Of a stretch of 64,000 nt of DNA, positions 46,167 to 54,537 are shown one piece after another. The position numbers were made by a program, and so were the translations under genes. Positions within the stretch are counted from its first letter, which is position 1. Every line of letters starts with the position of its first letter. The notes beneath the pieces were generated by a model. The model had not been told where the DNA came from, searched no databases, and saw only the letters and a program-made list of their open reading frames with translations. Source of the stretch: Gammaproteobacteria bacterium (lineage in GTDB: Bacteria; Gemmatimonadota; Gemmatimonadetes; Longimicrobiales; Gaopeijiaceae); NCBI GenBank assembly GCA_028820325.1, contig JAPPJO010000006.1:5244-69243 (forward strand), given 5' to 3'.

Positions 46167-46353
46167 CGGTCCTGACTCCTCTTGGGGATGAACGCCTTGT
46201 CTCAGGTGCCTCGAATCTACGCGCGCGATGCGCGGCTCTCAACGCGTCCAAAGTAGGCAAACGAGCGGATCCAGAGGCGACGTACACGGGCACGCAAGTC
46301 CAACAAGACCTCTTCGTCGATCCCGGCCGCTTGTGCAAGAAACCGGGACCGGT

Positions 46354-46626
46354 ACAGCTCTGACCTATTCCGACGAGTGGTTCCACATCCCCGAGAACAT
46401 CCACATCCTCGGCATGATGAACACTGCCGACCGGTCTCTCGCTCTGGTCGACAACGTGCTCCGGCGCCGATTCGCATTCGAGACGTTGGAGTCGGCCTAT
46501 CGCCGCCCGGCGTTCGAGAAATACCTTACTGGCAAGGGCGCGGATCGCGATCTGGTTTTGCCGACGTACCGGCCATCCCGCGACCGGGTAGAACCAAGCC
46601 ACCGAGACGGGAGATCAGACCGTTGA
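46354..46626 (+). pseudogene. Relic of an McrB-type AAA+ ATPase (C-terminal AAA fragment)
   Basis: The reading frame contains [20 protein letters not shown] followed by [18 protein letters not shown]. That is the sensor-1 (NTADR) and arginine-finger block of the 5-methylcytosine restriction GTPase/ATPase McrB and close relatives. Walker A, Walker B and the N-terminal DNA-binding part are absent, and upstream sequence has no matching frame. After [16 protein letters not shown] the frame becomes low-complexity. The fragment ends in TTGA overlapping the next gene. Confidence 0.72.
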
Positions 46627-47333
46627 ACTACACCGCCCGCCTAAGAGACGCCCATTGGCGCTTCTTCCACCTGATGGGAATCGACCCGGACACGGGATTG
46701 ATATCGGCAGACCGCAGGCTGGCCGGATCGGAACACCGCAAGTTCGCCGGGTATCCCTATGCGGGTTCGAGGTATGATAGCGATGATCGGGTCAAGAGGC
46801 TGTTAGTGGTCGGCTTGGACGCTAGCCGCGATAAGAATCCCGGAGGCGGGCCGATGTGGGATGCCGGCCAGTTCGCGAGAGCCATCACGGACCCTGACAT
46901 CAACCCGCATATGGCCGGCGTGTGTTTCGCGGCACTTCGTTACGCGTTTCCCGTGGCCTGGGGTTGGAAGCGCTACGAATCCCAACGAAAGAGCTGTATG
47001 CGGCTGATCAAGGACGGCCTTGATCTGCCGAAAAACCCGCTCCAGTACATCGCCTTCACAAACTTCTACAAGTGGGTCACCAGAGGACGGACGAGTGGGA
47101 GAGGCGACCAAGACCGTATCCACTTCAACCCCCGCGCTGAAATCGATCTGGTCCATGAGGAGGTCCGCATCCTCCACCCCGAGGTGGTTGTGCTTCAAGG
47201 GAAACCCTTTGCGGAGTCGGGTTTCGCGAACACCCGGAGCTTCATTGAGCAATTCGCCGATTGCTACGTCGTCTTCCACCCGGCCTATCCCAACAAGGGA
47301 TTCCACCCTCGCGGCATGTTGCAACGCACCTAA
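46623..47333 (+). CDS. Uncharacterised protein, possibly uracil-DNA-glycosylase-fold
   Basis: The TTG at 46623 overlaps the relic's stop and opens 236 residues. Well-formed segments include [57 protein letters not shown] and [17 protein letters not shown]. The order (a GLDxS-like loop near the start, a late HPA-x-P loop) recalls the uracil-DNA glycosylase superfamily, where a GxDPG motif and an HPS motif form the active site, but neither is exact. The fold call is tentative. It is the intact gene beside the McrB relic. Confidence 0.5.
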   Translation: MNYTARLRDAHWRFFHLMGIDPDTGLISADRRLAGSEHRKFAGYPYAGSRYDSDDRVKRLLVVGLDASRDKNPGGGPMWDAGQFARAITDPDINPHMAGVCFAALRYAFPVAWGWKRYESQRKSCMRLIKDGLDLPKNPLQYIAFTNFYKWVTRGRTSGRGDQDRIHFNPRAEIDLVHEEVRILHPEVVVLQGKPFAESGFANTRSFIEQFADCYVVFHPAYPNKGFHPRGMLQRT

Positions 47334-47458
47334 CACGGCTAAGATTGCAACGATGGCCAAGATGGCGAGGGTCATCGAGAAGAAAGCTTGGCTTCAAGTG
47401 TTGGACACGGCGGCGGCGGACGAGCTATCCCCAGAGGGCACCACAGACCACTCATCAT

Positions 47459-47511
47459 CTTGAAGCTGGCAGTCATCTTGAAGCTGGCAGTCATCTTGAA
47501 GCTGGCAGTCA
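47459..47511. repeat. Three tandem copies of an 18-bp unit
   Basis: CTTGAAGCTGGCAGTCAT occurs at 47459-47476 and 47477-47494, and a third copy at 47495-47511 lacks only the last base. The 18-bp period keeps reading frame, but no host gene is convincing on either strand. There are no spacers, so it is not a CRISPR array. It lies in about 420 bp (47334-47754) where I see no gene. Confidence 0.85.
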
Positions 47512-47754
47512 ACGAGGCGCAAGCGACGCTCCACCGAGGAAGTCGGGTCCTTAGCCAACTGGAGAAGGAGACGACAGGCAGGCCTCTTGAGCGGGGTTCC
47601 CAAGAATTGAAGAGACCCGCGACCCCTGCTCGTGTGACACTACCCCGACGAAGGTTCTGACGCTGACGGAGATCTCCCGCCGAGCGGCGTACTCCGCCCG
47701 CGTCCCTCGGCAGAGCGTCGATCTTGACGCGGGAGACAACTTCGGTCTTGGTCC

Positions 47755-48180
47755 TCATGCCCCCGCCCAAGGGTCCACGATCTCGATCCCCATGTCTTCG
47801 AAATCGCGAACGTTGCGCGTCGCCAGTCTCATGCGGCGAGCCGTCGCGACTGCCGCGATCTGGCAATCCGCCGAAGCCACGGGACGGCCGGCGGAGCGGC
47901 GCGCGGCGGCGATGTGGCCGTAGGCACGAGCGGCATCGCTGTCGAAGGCGAGCACCCGGTCCTCGAACGCATCTCTCAGCATCGCCTCGATCTTGAAGAA
48001 AAGCGTCTCGCGGCGCCGGCCCAACGGGAGGATGGCGGCACCGTAACGCAACTCCGCTTCGCTCACGGCCGACAGGAACAGATCCTCCACGGGATGGCTC
48101 GAGACCCAGCGCGCTACGGCAGGCTCGGGCGACTCGCGCATCAGTTCGGAGACGACGTTGGTGTCAAGCAGCGTGGACAT
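47755..48180 (-). CDS. PIN-domain toxin (FitB/VapC-like)
   Basis: A 141-residue PIN nuclease. Acidic sites are visible in STLLDTNVVSELMRESPEP, AVSEAELRYGAA, and ASADCQIAAVATA, with a final TRNVRDFEDMGIEIVDPW, the pattern of the FitB/VapC branch. It is the second gene after a small RHH antitoxin (11-bp gap). It probably cleaves RNA when released. It lies inside the atypical region, where toxin-antitoxin pairs often stabilise integrated elements. Confidence 0.9.
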   Translation of the reverse strand: MSTLLDTNVVSELMRESPEPAVARWVSSHPVEDLFLSAVSEAELRYGAAILPLGRRRETLFFKIEAMLRDAFEDRVLAFDSDAARAYGHIAAARRSAGRPVASADCQIAAVATARRMRLATRNVRDFEDMGIEIVDPWAGA

Positions 48181-48191
48181 GGCTCCCGAAC

Positions 48192-48434
48192 CTAGTCGAA
48201 GGACGGCGGCTCGCGCACTGAATCACGCTCGGGCAACTCCAAGTCCACTCCGTTTTCCGGCCCGAAATGGGAGCGGATGATGCTCGCCAAGTCCCGGGAC
48301 CTCTTCGCGCGGCCGACGGCCTTGCGAAGGATCTGCCTGACTTCCTCCTCCATCGAACGGCCGTTGCCGGCCGCCCGCACCCGCAGGCGGGTCCGAATGT
48401 CGTCGTCGAGGTTGCGGATCGTGATGCTTGCCAT
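48192..48434 (-). CDS. FitA/VapB-like antitoxin
   Basis: From ATG 48434, preceded by AAGGAGG, an 80-residue protein. It starts MASITIRNLDDDIRTRLRVR then AAGNGRSMEEEVRQILRKAV, the FitA-type ribbon-helix-helix sequence. The acidic tail (DLELPERDSVREPPSFD) would wrap the toxin. The frame is open upstream but the FitA start is unambiguous. It likely binds the dyad at 48479-48492. Confidence 0.88.
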   Translation of the reverse strand: MASITIRNLDDDIRTRLRVRAAGNGRSMEEEVRQILRKAVGRAKRSRDLASIIRSHFGPENGVDLELPERDSVREPPSFD

Positions 48435-48478
48435 GGCTGTGCCTCCTTGTGCGGCAACAAAATCTAGACCCATGATTG

Positions 48479-48492
48479 CGTTGCAAGCAACG
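48479..48492. promoter_or_regulatory. Perfect short dyad upstream of the FitAB-like pair
   Basis: CGTTGC and GCAACG flank AA as an exact inverted repeat, about 45 bp before the antitoxin ATG. FitA/VapB proteins bind such palindromes to repress their own operon. Recognition here is inferred from position and symmetry. Confidence 0.5.
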
Positions 48493-49131
48493 TCTCGGGC
48501 GCTCGGCAGCGAGGGAAGCTCCGCCCGTGTCCCTTGGGCAGGTGAGCACATCGAAGGGGCCGATGCGGCGGCGGCGGGTCGGGCCGCCCGTCGGCTACTC
48601 CTTGGGGCCACAATCCGTGAGTCCCCTGCGGAGGCTGGCTTCCCCAACCTCCCTGGCCATGTCCGAGCCGTGATACCCGAAATACGGTCCATCGCCGGAT
48701 CCGCACGCGAGTTCTTGCTGCTGGTTGAACTCGCCAAATCGGCTCAGACCGGGAACTTGATAGGGTCGGTACTCACTGCGGGCGTCGATGTTGAAGCCAG
48801 GGTCGGCTACCTGTGTGAACGGAAGAATAAACCAGCATTCAAGAAGCGGTTGGCACGGGCGCTGACGCGGTTTGAGCGTGCCGCCAGAGCCCGCGGGTTG
48901 GATTAGCTGGCTGTGTCGCTTGCGAAGGGGGATCTCCGGCCTCGCGTAAGAGGCACGCACGGCAGCATCTTGGGTGACCACGGGCGAGACCGCAGGAATG
49001 GCTTCTAGCGCGAGAACGGCCAGCGCATGTTGCCGGTATCGCGGTTGCATCAGAGTGGCCCGCAGACCTATCGTGGATGCTTGGAGCCGGATGAGTCGGC
49101 CCGAGTCCACGACCGACAGGAAGGCCCGCCG
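48493..49131. other. Stretch without a convincing gene
   Basis: About 640 bp. Overlapping long frames exist on both strands here. The plus frame ending at 48906 has a plausible basic helical end (FKKRLARALTRFERAARARG) but no sensible start or ribosome site, so it may be a relic. Nothing else is supported. Confidence 0.35.
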
Positions 49132-49676
49132 ATGACGCGTACCGCTCTCATTGCCCAGCTAGCGCTCGCGATGTTCGTTACCCCAGCCACCGCTCAGCAG
49201 TGGGAGATCACGACAGTCGAGGACAAGTTCGCCGGCGGGGTCAGGATGTACACGGCCGACTCGCCAGCGAACTCGCACGGAGGTTCGCTAGTCTTGGCCT
49301 GTCGACCGGGAATGGAGGTCACGGAGGTCGCACTCGTCGCAGTCAACCTGAACTTCGGCTCGGTGGAGACGCTGGTGAGTGAACATGGTCGAACGGAGAA
49401 CAACAACGAGCTTGTCAGAATCAAGCTAGACGGCCTTCTCGCCAAGCACTACATAGGGACGACCGGTATCGAGAGAATCGGTGTCGATCTGCGGCGGCTC
49501 TCGGACGGGGTATACGGCTTCGTCGGATTCCGCAGATCGGATCGATCCAAGAGCTTCGACGTTCCGAGACATTGGAGGTTGAGACCAATTGGAACACGAA
49601 CACAAGCGAGACGTTCAGCCTTCGGGGATTCGCCGCAACATACGATGAGTTGACGGCGAGGTGCGGAAGCCGGTAA
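49132..49676 (+). pseudogene. Secreted hypothetical protein with apparent C-terminal frameshift
   Basis: ATG 49132 follows AGGAAGG and opens a signal peptide ([20 protein letters not shown]). The mature part is coherent ([60 protein letters not shown]) up to about GVYGFVGF near 49535. The frame then turns into Arg/Ser-rich nonsense and stops at 49653. In another frame the sequence continues well as SETLEVETNWNTNTSETFSL then RGFAATYDELTARCGSR and stops at 49676. A one-base change would restore one protein of about 180 residues. A sequencing error is the other explanation. Confidence 0.6.
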
Positions 49677-50167
49677 TCCACTCTGTGGCCCCACCTTAGA
49701 CGCAGGACCGCCCCGCTTCTGGGTCACTCCCACGGCAGCAGCACCGTACAAGGTGTACAGTTCGCTGGAGTCGGGTCGGAAGGCCGCCCGCGCCCCGACT
49801 TGGAGCCGTACCTGAACGCGCAAACGACGTTGGGGTCCGATGCACACTTCGGGCCTCCGGCGATGCGCACCGGACCTCCCATTCATCCGGTGGCGCGGCA
49901 ACGTCTTGCGGCAACGTCGTCCGGTCGCCCGGGGCGGCTTGGGCGCGAGGGCGTGGTCGGTAGCGACCCGGCAGTCCGAGGGCCTGCTGCGGGTTCGGGA
50001 GCAGGTGGGCTTGCGCACCCCTGCCCCCGACCCTCTGGGTCGCCACCGAACCAACAATCCCTTGCGGGAAGGCCACCAACTCGCCGCCAAGCGGTCGGAA
50101 ATCCAACCGCACGGGTCGGATCTGCTCTCTTACGTCCGAGGATCGCGGCGGGTATCACGGCGCATCG
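49677..50167. other. Intergenic stretch, nothing recognised
   Basis: About 490 bp downstream of the GHKL ATPase gene. Frames on both strands are compositionally poor and have no usable start sites. No repeat or hairpin stands out. Confidence 0.4.
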
Positions 50168-52369
50168 TCAGATCTGCGGTGCCATCAAGGCATGCGCCTT
50201 GGGCAGAAACCGGGTCATCAACTCCGAGAAGTGCCGGTAGTGGTCGTCCCAGGACATCGCCTCGAAGTCGCCCGGGTTCGCCTGGATGTTCCCTTCCAGC
50301 CTGCGCGCGCACAGCGCCTCGGCCACGACCTCGGCCAGCAACACGCGGAAATGGAGTTCGTCCTGACCGGGGTAGCGCTCCGCCTTCGGGCCGAGATACC
50401 GATTCAGCGACGTATGGCGTGCCCCGATCTCCAGTACGTTCTTGTTCCAGCGGTAGCGGAGCGCGCCGTGGTCCACGTCCTCCAGCTTGATCACGATGCC
50501 CGCGCCGACCGGCGGCAGGGCGCGGATCTCGGTCTCGGCCTCCTCGTCCCCGAGTCGGGCGACGAGCTTGGCGGGCGCGGCTTCGTCGTCCAGCACGGTC
50601 ACCGTGAGCTTGGCCACGGCGATTCCCAAGGCTGCCTTGAGGAGCATCCTTCGGGACCCGGTGACCCGGAATTCATCCGATGCCAGTGCGAGCTCGAAGT
50701 CGCGTCCCGCCGAACGTACGAGCGCGGTCGGCGCCAGCAGCCGGATCTGCCTCCGCGAACCGGCGCGGATGCGGTAGCGCGGACGCTCGAACTTGAGCCC
50801 CGCGAGGTCCGAGAACCTCTCCGCCTCCGAGGCCAGCACGGCGATTGTCGATTCGGCCTTGATCGGACCCACGCGGACCTCCAGTCCTGTTGCCGGGGTG
50901 GCTTCCAACGCCTTGACCGACCACGCGGCGCGGAGAACTCCGTCCTGTGCCGCGAGCGGTTCGAGCGGGATTTCGGCCCGGTCCGTGCGAATCTCATCCG
51001 TCAGACACTCCACCCGCACCGGCATCCCTTCGGCGATTTCAGGAAACGCTTCGGCCCGAACGGTCAGCCAGCAGCCGAGGGAGTGACCGCGCACGATCTG
51101 CGCGTACTGGGGACTGAGCACATAGCCTTGGATCTGGAAGCGGCTCCCGGTCTGCCTGCCCTTCGAGTCGCGCGAAACGTCCTCGTCCGAGAAGTCCTCC
51201 ATGAACTGGTTGGCGGCCTTTTCGAGCGCGTTGAGCCGCTTCCGGGTCTGATGGCTCTCGACGCTGCGCGCGCGCTCCCGCTGCGCCCGCTTGCGCTCCT
51301 CCTCGACCAGCGGCCGAAGCAGCGCGAGCGCCCTGCCGTACAGCGCATCGACGAACGGGTGGCCGGGCGTGAGTCCCGACTTGCGCGAGGGGTCGAGGAT
51401 GGGAACCGGATTCTCGGCCGGATGCTGCTCGCCCCGCGCCTGCCGTTCATCGTATTCGTTCCACAGGTCGTCGATCGCCTCGCAGGTGAGACGGCCGTGG
51501 AACCAGAGCGCGTTCGAGTCCCATTCGAGGCTCCGGTCGAAGAGCGTGGCCTCGTGGATGGCATGCCGGGACTTGACGAGGATGCCGCCCAGCCTGAACC
51601 GGTCCCGGCCCGACTTGAACTGCCTTCGCGCCCGGAAGACGATCAGCTTGGCCTTCGCGCCCGGATAGCCCGGAACCGCGAAGGTCCTGGAAACGCGCTT
51701 GCGGCCGGCGGGCCGGGCAAGACCGACTGGCCGGTGTTTCGAGTTGCTGAGCCCCTTTACCAGAAGCGTGGTCTTCTCCTGCCGGACGATGTCGCGCAAC
51801 CGCACGAGCGCGGCGACCTTGGGAACGAGCGTGTCGACTTTCGGGATCCGGTGGGTCGGCTCGATCTCGATCGTCACGAGGGTCCCGGTCCCCTTCGTGA
51901 TGGCCAGCCGCTTCCGAAGCCGCGGCGTCACCTCCCGCGCATCGTCCGCCTCGTACTCCAGATTCGGATAGATCCGGCAGGTGTGCATCCGCCCGTCGCC
52001 GGCGATGGACTCGAAGGTGACCGTGCCGAGCGCCGCGATGTCCTTGGCTCCGCGCGAGTTGGTGCCCCGCACCGCGTGCCCCGCTTCGAGGCCGCTGACG
52101 CGGCCGCCGATGCGTCCGAGCTTCCGGTTCATCTGATCGGTGGTCATTCCGTCGGCGAAATCGCGGACCCGCAGGATCGAGGGACGGCCCTTGCCCTGTC
52201 GGCCAAGTTCGATCTCCACCCTGCCCTCGATCCCCAAAATCTGATAACGGTCGTCGGCGTTCGTGACCAACTCGACGATCGCGTCGTATACGTCCCGGAT
52301 GGCCAGCCGGGCATCCTGCACGATGCGGCGCGACTCGATCTCCAGGGGTCTTCGCTTGACGGCGGCCAT
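50168..52369 (-). CDS. Large GHKL (Hsp90/histidine-kinase-like) ATPase of unknown role
   Basis: ATG 52369 gives 733 residues; the frame is open to 52411. The N-terminal GHKL ATP site is complete: N box with Glu33 and Asn37 in VYDAIVELVTNADDRYQ, G1 with Asp70 in RVRDFADGM, G2 in RGTNSRGAKDIAALG, and a GTGTLVTIE strand. A long middle domain follows, with a charged helical stretch (EEERKRAQRERARSVESHQT), then a beta-rich half and a helical C terminus with LLAEVVAEALCARRLE. It lacks histidine-kinase, MutL and Hsp90 signatures. The combination recalls orphan ATPases of phage-defence loci, but no partner is adjacent. Cytoplasmic; function not assigned. Confidence 0.82.
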   Translation of the reverse strand: MAAVKRRPLEIESRRIVQDARLAIRDVYDAIVELVTNADDRYQILGIEGRVEIELGRQGKGRPSILRVRDFADGMTTDQMNRKLGRIGGRVSGLEAGHAVRGTNSRGAKDIAALGTVTFESIAGDGRMHTCRIYPNLEYEADDAREVTPRLRKRLAITKGTGTLVTIEIEPTHRIPKVDTLVPKVAALVRLRDIVRQEKTTLLVKGLSNSKHRPVGLARPAGRKRVSRTFAVPGYPGAKAKLIVFRARRQFKSGRDRFRLGGILVKSRHAIHEATLFDRSLEWDSNALWFHGRLTCEAIDDLWNEYDERQARGEQHPAENPVPILDPSRKSGLTPGHPFVDALYGRALALLRPLVEEERKRAQRERARSVESHQTRKRLNALEKAANQFMEDFSDEDVSRDSKGRQTGSRFQIQGYVLSPQYAQIVRGHSLGCWLTVRAEAFPEIAEGMPVRVECLTDEIRTDRAEIPLEPLAAQDGVLRAAWSVKALEATPATGLEVRVGPIKAESTIAVLASEAERFSDLAGLKFERPRYRIRAGSRRQIRLLAPTALVRSAGRDFELALASDEFRVTGSRRMLLKAALGIAVAKLTVTVLDDEAAPAKLVARLGDEEAETEIRALPPVGAGIVIKLEDVDHGALRYRWNKNVLEIGARHTSLNRYLGPKAERYPGQDELHFRVLLAEVVAEALCARRLEGNIQANPGDFEAMSWDDHYRHFSELMTRFLPKAHALMAPQI

Positions 52370-53034
52370 TTCTTCAAGGCAAGGGTGTCGGAGACGGTGA
52401 CGGGCGACCACTGAATGTCGGCCGGTCGCGCGCCGACTTCAACGTCCGCCTCGGCCGCCGAGACGCCTCCGGCGGTTGATCCGCCGCGCTGGCAGCGGCG
52501 TTCGATGATGGCCTTCCCGCATGGGACTGCTGGACCGGGAGCGACCCCGGGCGGGGGTGGGATGGGCGTGCACATCCCAACCGCCGCCGTGGCGTGTGAG
52601 GTATACGGAACACCGGGGTCGCTCCCGGCAACGGGCGCAAGCGCCCGCGCGTCACCGCCGCCCCGGCGGATTGCGGCACAAACGCAACGACGCCAGCCAC
52701 TTGCAACATCGTCATCGTGTCACGTCTGAGCGCGTTTCCCGTGCACAACGACCCCGATGTCACTGTGCACCTTCGGATCGGCAACGGGCCATGTCCACGG
52801 GCGGTCAAAATTCCGCCTCCGGCAGCCGCTTCTCCATCGGTTCTCGGAGAGCTCGACGAAGTACTCGGGGTGTCGCACTGGGCCAGCCTACAACCGGATC
52901 GGACGGCGGTTCACTCGAACTCAAGCGCCTCGGACACCCGGTCAGGCTGGCCCGCGAGCGGCGAGGCCTGTGGCGAAGCACGGTGCCGTCGAGGGCATCG
53001 GTGGGCCGGGAGCGAGGTCGTGACCCTCAACACT
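52370..53034. other. Stretch without a convincing gene
   Basis: About 660 bp upstream of the GHKL gene. Open frames on both strands lack family-like sequence and ribosome sites. It presumably contains the GHKL gene promoter on the minus strand. Confidence 0.35.
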
Positions 53035-54012
53035 TCACCGGATCCGGTAGAAAGCCGAGCTCCGGCGAAACCGCGCATAGTGCATGGAGCAAAGACCTCG
53101 CGCGTGATGGGGCCGACCGCACCAGCAGGACGCCACCCTCAACCTCCGACCGCCTTGGAGTTTGCGGTCATCAGAGACCGGGACAGCTTCGGGCGGGGCG
53201 GTGGCCGAGGCTGCGTTCGCTGCGCGACCAGCTTCCCGAGCATGGAGTTCACCCTCCTCATAGCCCGCCCCCCAAAGCCAAGCATAGCCCGCCCTCCAAA
53301 GCCAAGCTAGCCACCCGCCACCGACCGGAGCGGTCGAACTGACGCCGACGGAGCCGGCAGTCTCGGTCTCGGAGTGCTGGGAAGCCGACAACGCCTCCGG
53401 TGTAACGTCCGCCTCAACGGCGTCCGCGCAATCGAGGCGCCGAGTCCTGTAGGCGAGGCTGTCCGGGGTAACCGTTGCGGTCGGCACGACATCGGCTTGG
53501 GTCCGCAGCCAGCGGACGGCAGTCGCCCGTTGCACATCGGTGGCGTCAGCGACCTCGCCGGACGGCACGCCGGAAGCCCGGAGAGCAGTCCGGATCAGCC
53601 CACGCCGAACGCTGCGTTCCGCATCGAGAGGGTTGCCACCACCACCTCGAACGGGCGGCGCTGGGTAAGGACCATGGTCCTTCGCCCCTATGGCAGTGCG
53701 CTCGGTGCCGTCCCTTGGCTGGCGAAGGATGTCGGCAGCATGGTCGGCTTCGAGCCGGATGCCTTCAGCTCGCCCGCTGTGGTGTTTGTACCAACGTAGG
53801 GCGTCGTCACCGTTGTCTCGAGAGTCTGCTCGCCGTCCCTGAATGCGCGACCTTGCCCCCGGAGGCCGTCGGGCAAAGAAGGCGAACACTGCAACGACGG
53901 CCAAGATGACTAGCTTGAGCACGACGAAGATTGCGCTAACCGTCTTCCATCCTTCTCTGTTCTGTGGATCCAATGATCTCAACTCCAGCCCGGCGTCATG
54001 GATCGAGCACAA
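53035..54012 (-). CDS. Protein with N-terminal membrane helix, HTH-like segment and C-terminal zinc motif
   Basis: A frame of up to 325 residues. It contains a membrane helix near residue 30 (VVLKLVILAVVAVFAFF) and an HTH-like segment mid-protein (ALRASGVPSGEVADATDVQR followed by ATAVRWLRTQ). A tandem octapeptide reads AWLWRAGY/AWLWGAGY. The end is CWCGRPHHARGLCSMHYARF, the CxC-x-H-ARGLC-x2-HY-x-R pattern seen in phage and plasmid proteins that bind zinc. The start is unclear: ATG 54012 has no good ribosome site. Three distinct protein-like parts argue against a chance ORF. No function is proposed. Confidence 0.5.
   Translation of the reverse strand: MCSIHDAGLELRSLDPQNREGWKTVSAIFVVLKLVILAVVAVFAFFARRPPGARSRIQGRRADSRDNGDDALRWYKHHSGRAEGIRLEADHAADILRQPRDGTERTAIGAKDHGPYPAPPVRGGGGNPLDAERSVRRGLIRTALRASGVPSGEVADATDVQRATAVRWLRTQADVVPTATVTPDSLAYRTRRLDCADAVEADVTPEALSASQHSETETAGSVGVSSTAPVGGGWLAWLWRAGYAWLWGAGYEEGELHAREAGRAANAASATAPPEAVPVSDDRKLQGGRRLRVASCWCGRPHHARGLCSMHYARFRRSSAFYRIR
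53259..53306. repeat. Two tandem copies of a 24-bp unit
   Basis: CATAGCCCGCCCCCCAAAGC plus CAAG at 53259-53282 is followed by the same unit with one C-to-T change at 53283-53306. It keeps frame and codes for the duplicated eight residues (AWLW-R/G-AGY) in the minus-strand protein. Confidence 0.85.
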
Positions 54013-54318
54013 ATCCCTGAGAGGAAGCTATGCTATATGGTGTGATGTGACACACCGTCAAGACTCGGGGTTAGCGAGCGCGTCCGCAACGTTCGCCGCC
54101 GCGTCTGCCAGCGCCCGAAAGGCCTGTGAGAGAGCCAGGATCTGTCGCCGGGTTCGTTCCACGGCTTGGTCCGGCTCGTGCTCCTCGCTTGATCATCTCC
54201 CGCGGCTCCTCCGCATCGGGGGTCGGATAGGCTGCGTGGTGGGTCGGCGGACGGTGGCGGATGCTTCGGTCGGTGCCGGGGCCGCGCATCCCTTCATATC
54301 GCGACCGCAAACGCCCAA
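54013..54318. other. Short stretch with a possible 34-residue ORF
   Basis: On the minus strand 54162-54058 a GTG-started frame reads TRRQILALSQAFRALADAAA then NVADALANPES before TGA, an orderly amphipathic helix. It lacks a close ribosome site and may be a relic of a longer gene. The rest of the stretch shows nothing. Confidence 0.3.
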
Positions 54319-54537
54319 CTACACAAGATTTCCAATCCACCTGGGTGGTTCGTCGTCAGCCAAGGCGAGGACACCGCCCTCAGGCGTGATCGCGTGGCTG
54401 GTGCCCTCTTCAAGAACGTCGCCAACCGAAGCGCCGTTCATGAGTTCGTCGGCTTCGCTGTGGGAGATGTCTTGGGGCTCGCGCAGCTGCGAACGAGAGA
54501 TTCGGGGTATCTCGTAGCTCATGGTGTCGGAAAACAC
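54319..54537 (-). CDS. Small acidic hypothetical protein
   Basis: GTG 54537 sits just after TAGAGGAGGAACC, a very strong ribosome site, and opens 72 residues. The sequence is acidic and orderly (ISRSQLREPQDISHSEADEL, NGASVGDVLEEGTSHAITPE, DDEPPRWIGNLV). No family is recognised. Its placement upstream of the zinc-motif gene, on the same strand, may reflect co-transcription. Confidence 0.5.
   Translation of the reverse strand: MFSDTMSYEIPRISRSQLREPQDISHSEADELMNGASVGDVLEEGTSHAITPEGGVLALADDEPPRWIGNLV

Noticed and set aside
47459-47511. CRISPR-like array
   Set aside because: The three units are contiguous with no spacers and no cas genes nearby, so it is a simple tandem repeat.
47372-47866. Minus-strand 164-codon frame containing the hexapeptide TASFKM repeated three times
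   Set aside because: It reads antisense sequence, overlaps the PIN toxin gene and lacks a ribosome site; the repeat simply reflects the 18-bp tandem DNA units.
48277-48906. Plus-strand 209-codon frame with a basic helical C terminus
   Set aside because: It overlaps the antitoxin gene antisense, has no ribosome site near any start, and its first half is compositionally an antisense shadow. Only the last 60 codons look protein-like.
48595-49110. Minus-strand 171-codon frame
   Set aside because: It overlaps the plus-strand frame above, shows no family-like motif and has no ribosome site, so I could not decide between the two strands.
49696-50490. Overlapping frames on both strands downstream of the GHKL gene
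   Set aside because: Sequence is rich in Arg, Pro and Gly as in antisense GC-rich DNA, with no motif or start context.
52415-53342. Plus-strand frames antisense to and upstream of the GHKL gene
   Set aside because: They have low-complexity Pro/Ser/Arg content, no ribosome site, and overlap the better-supported minus-strand genes.
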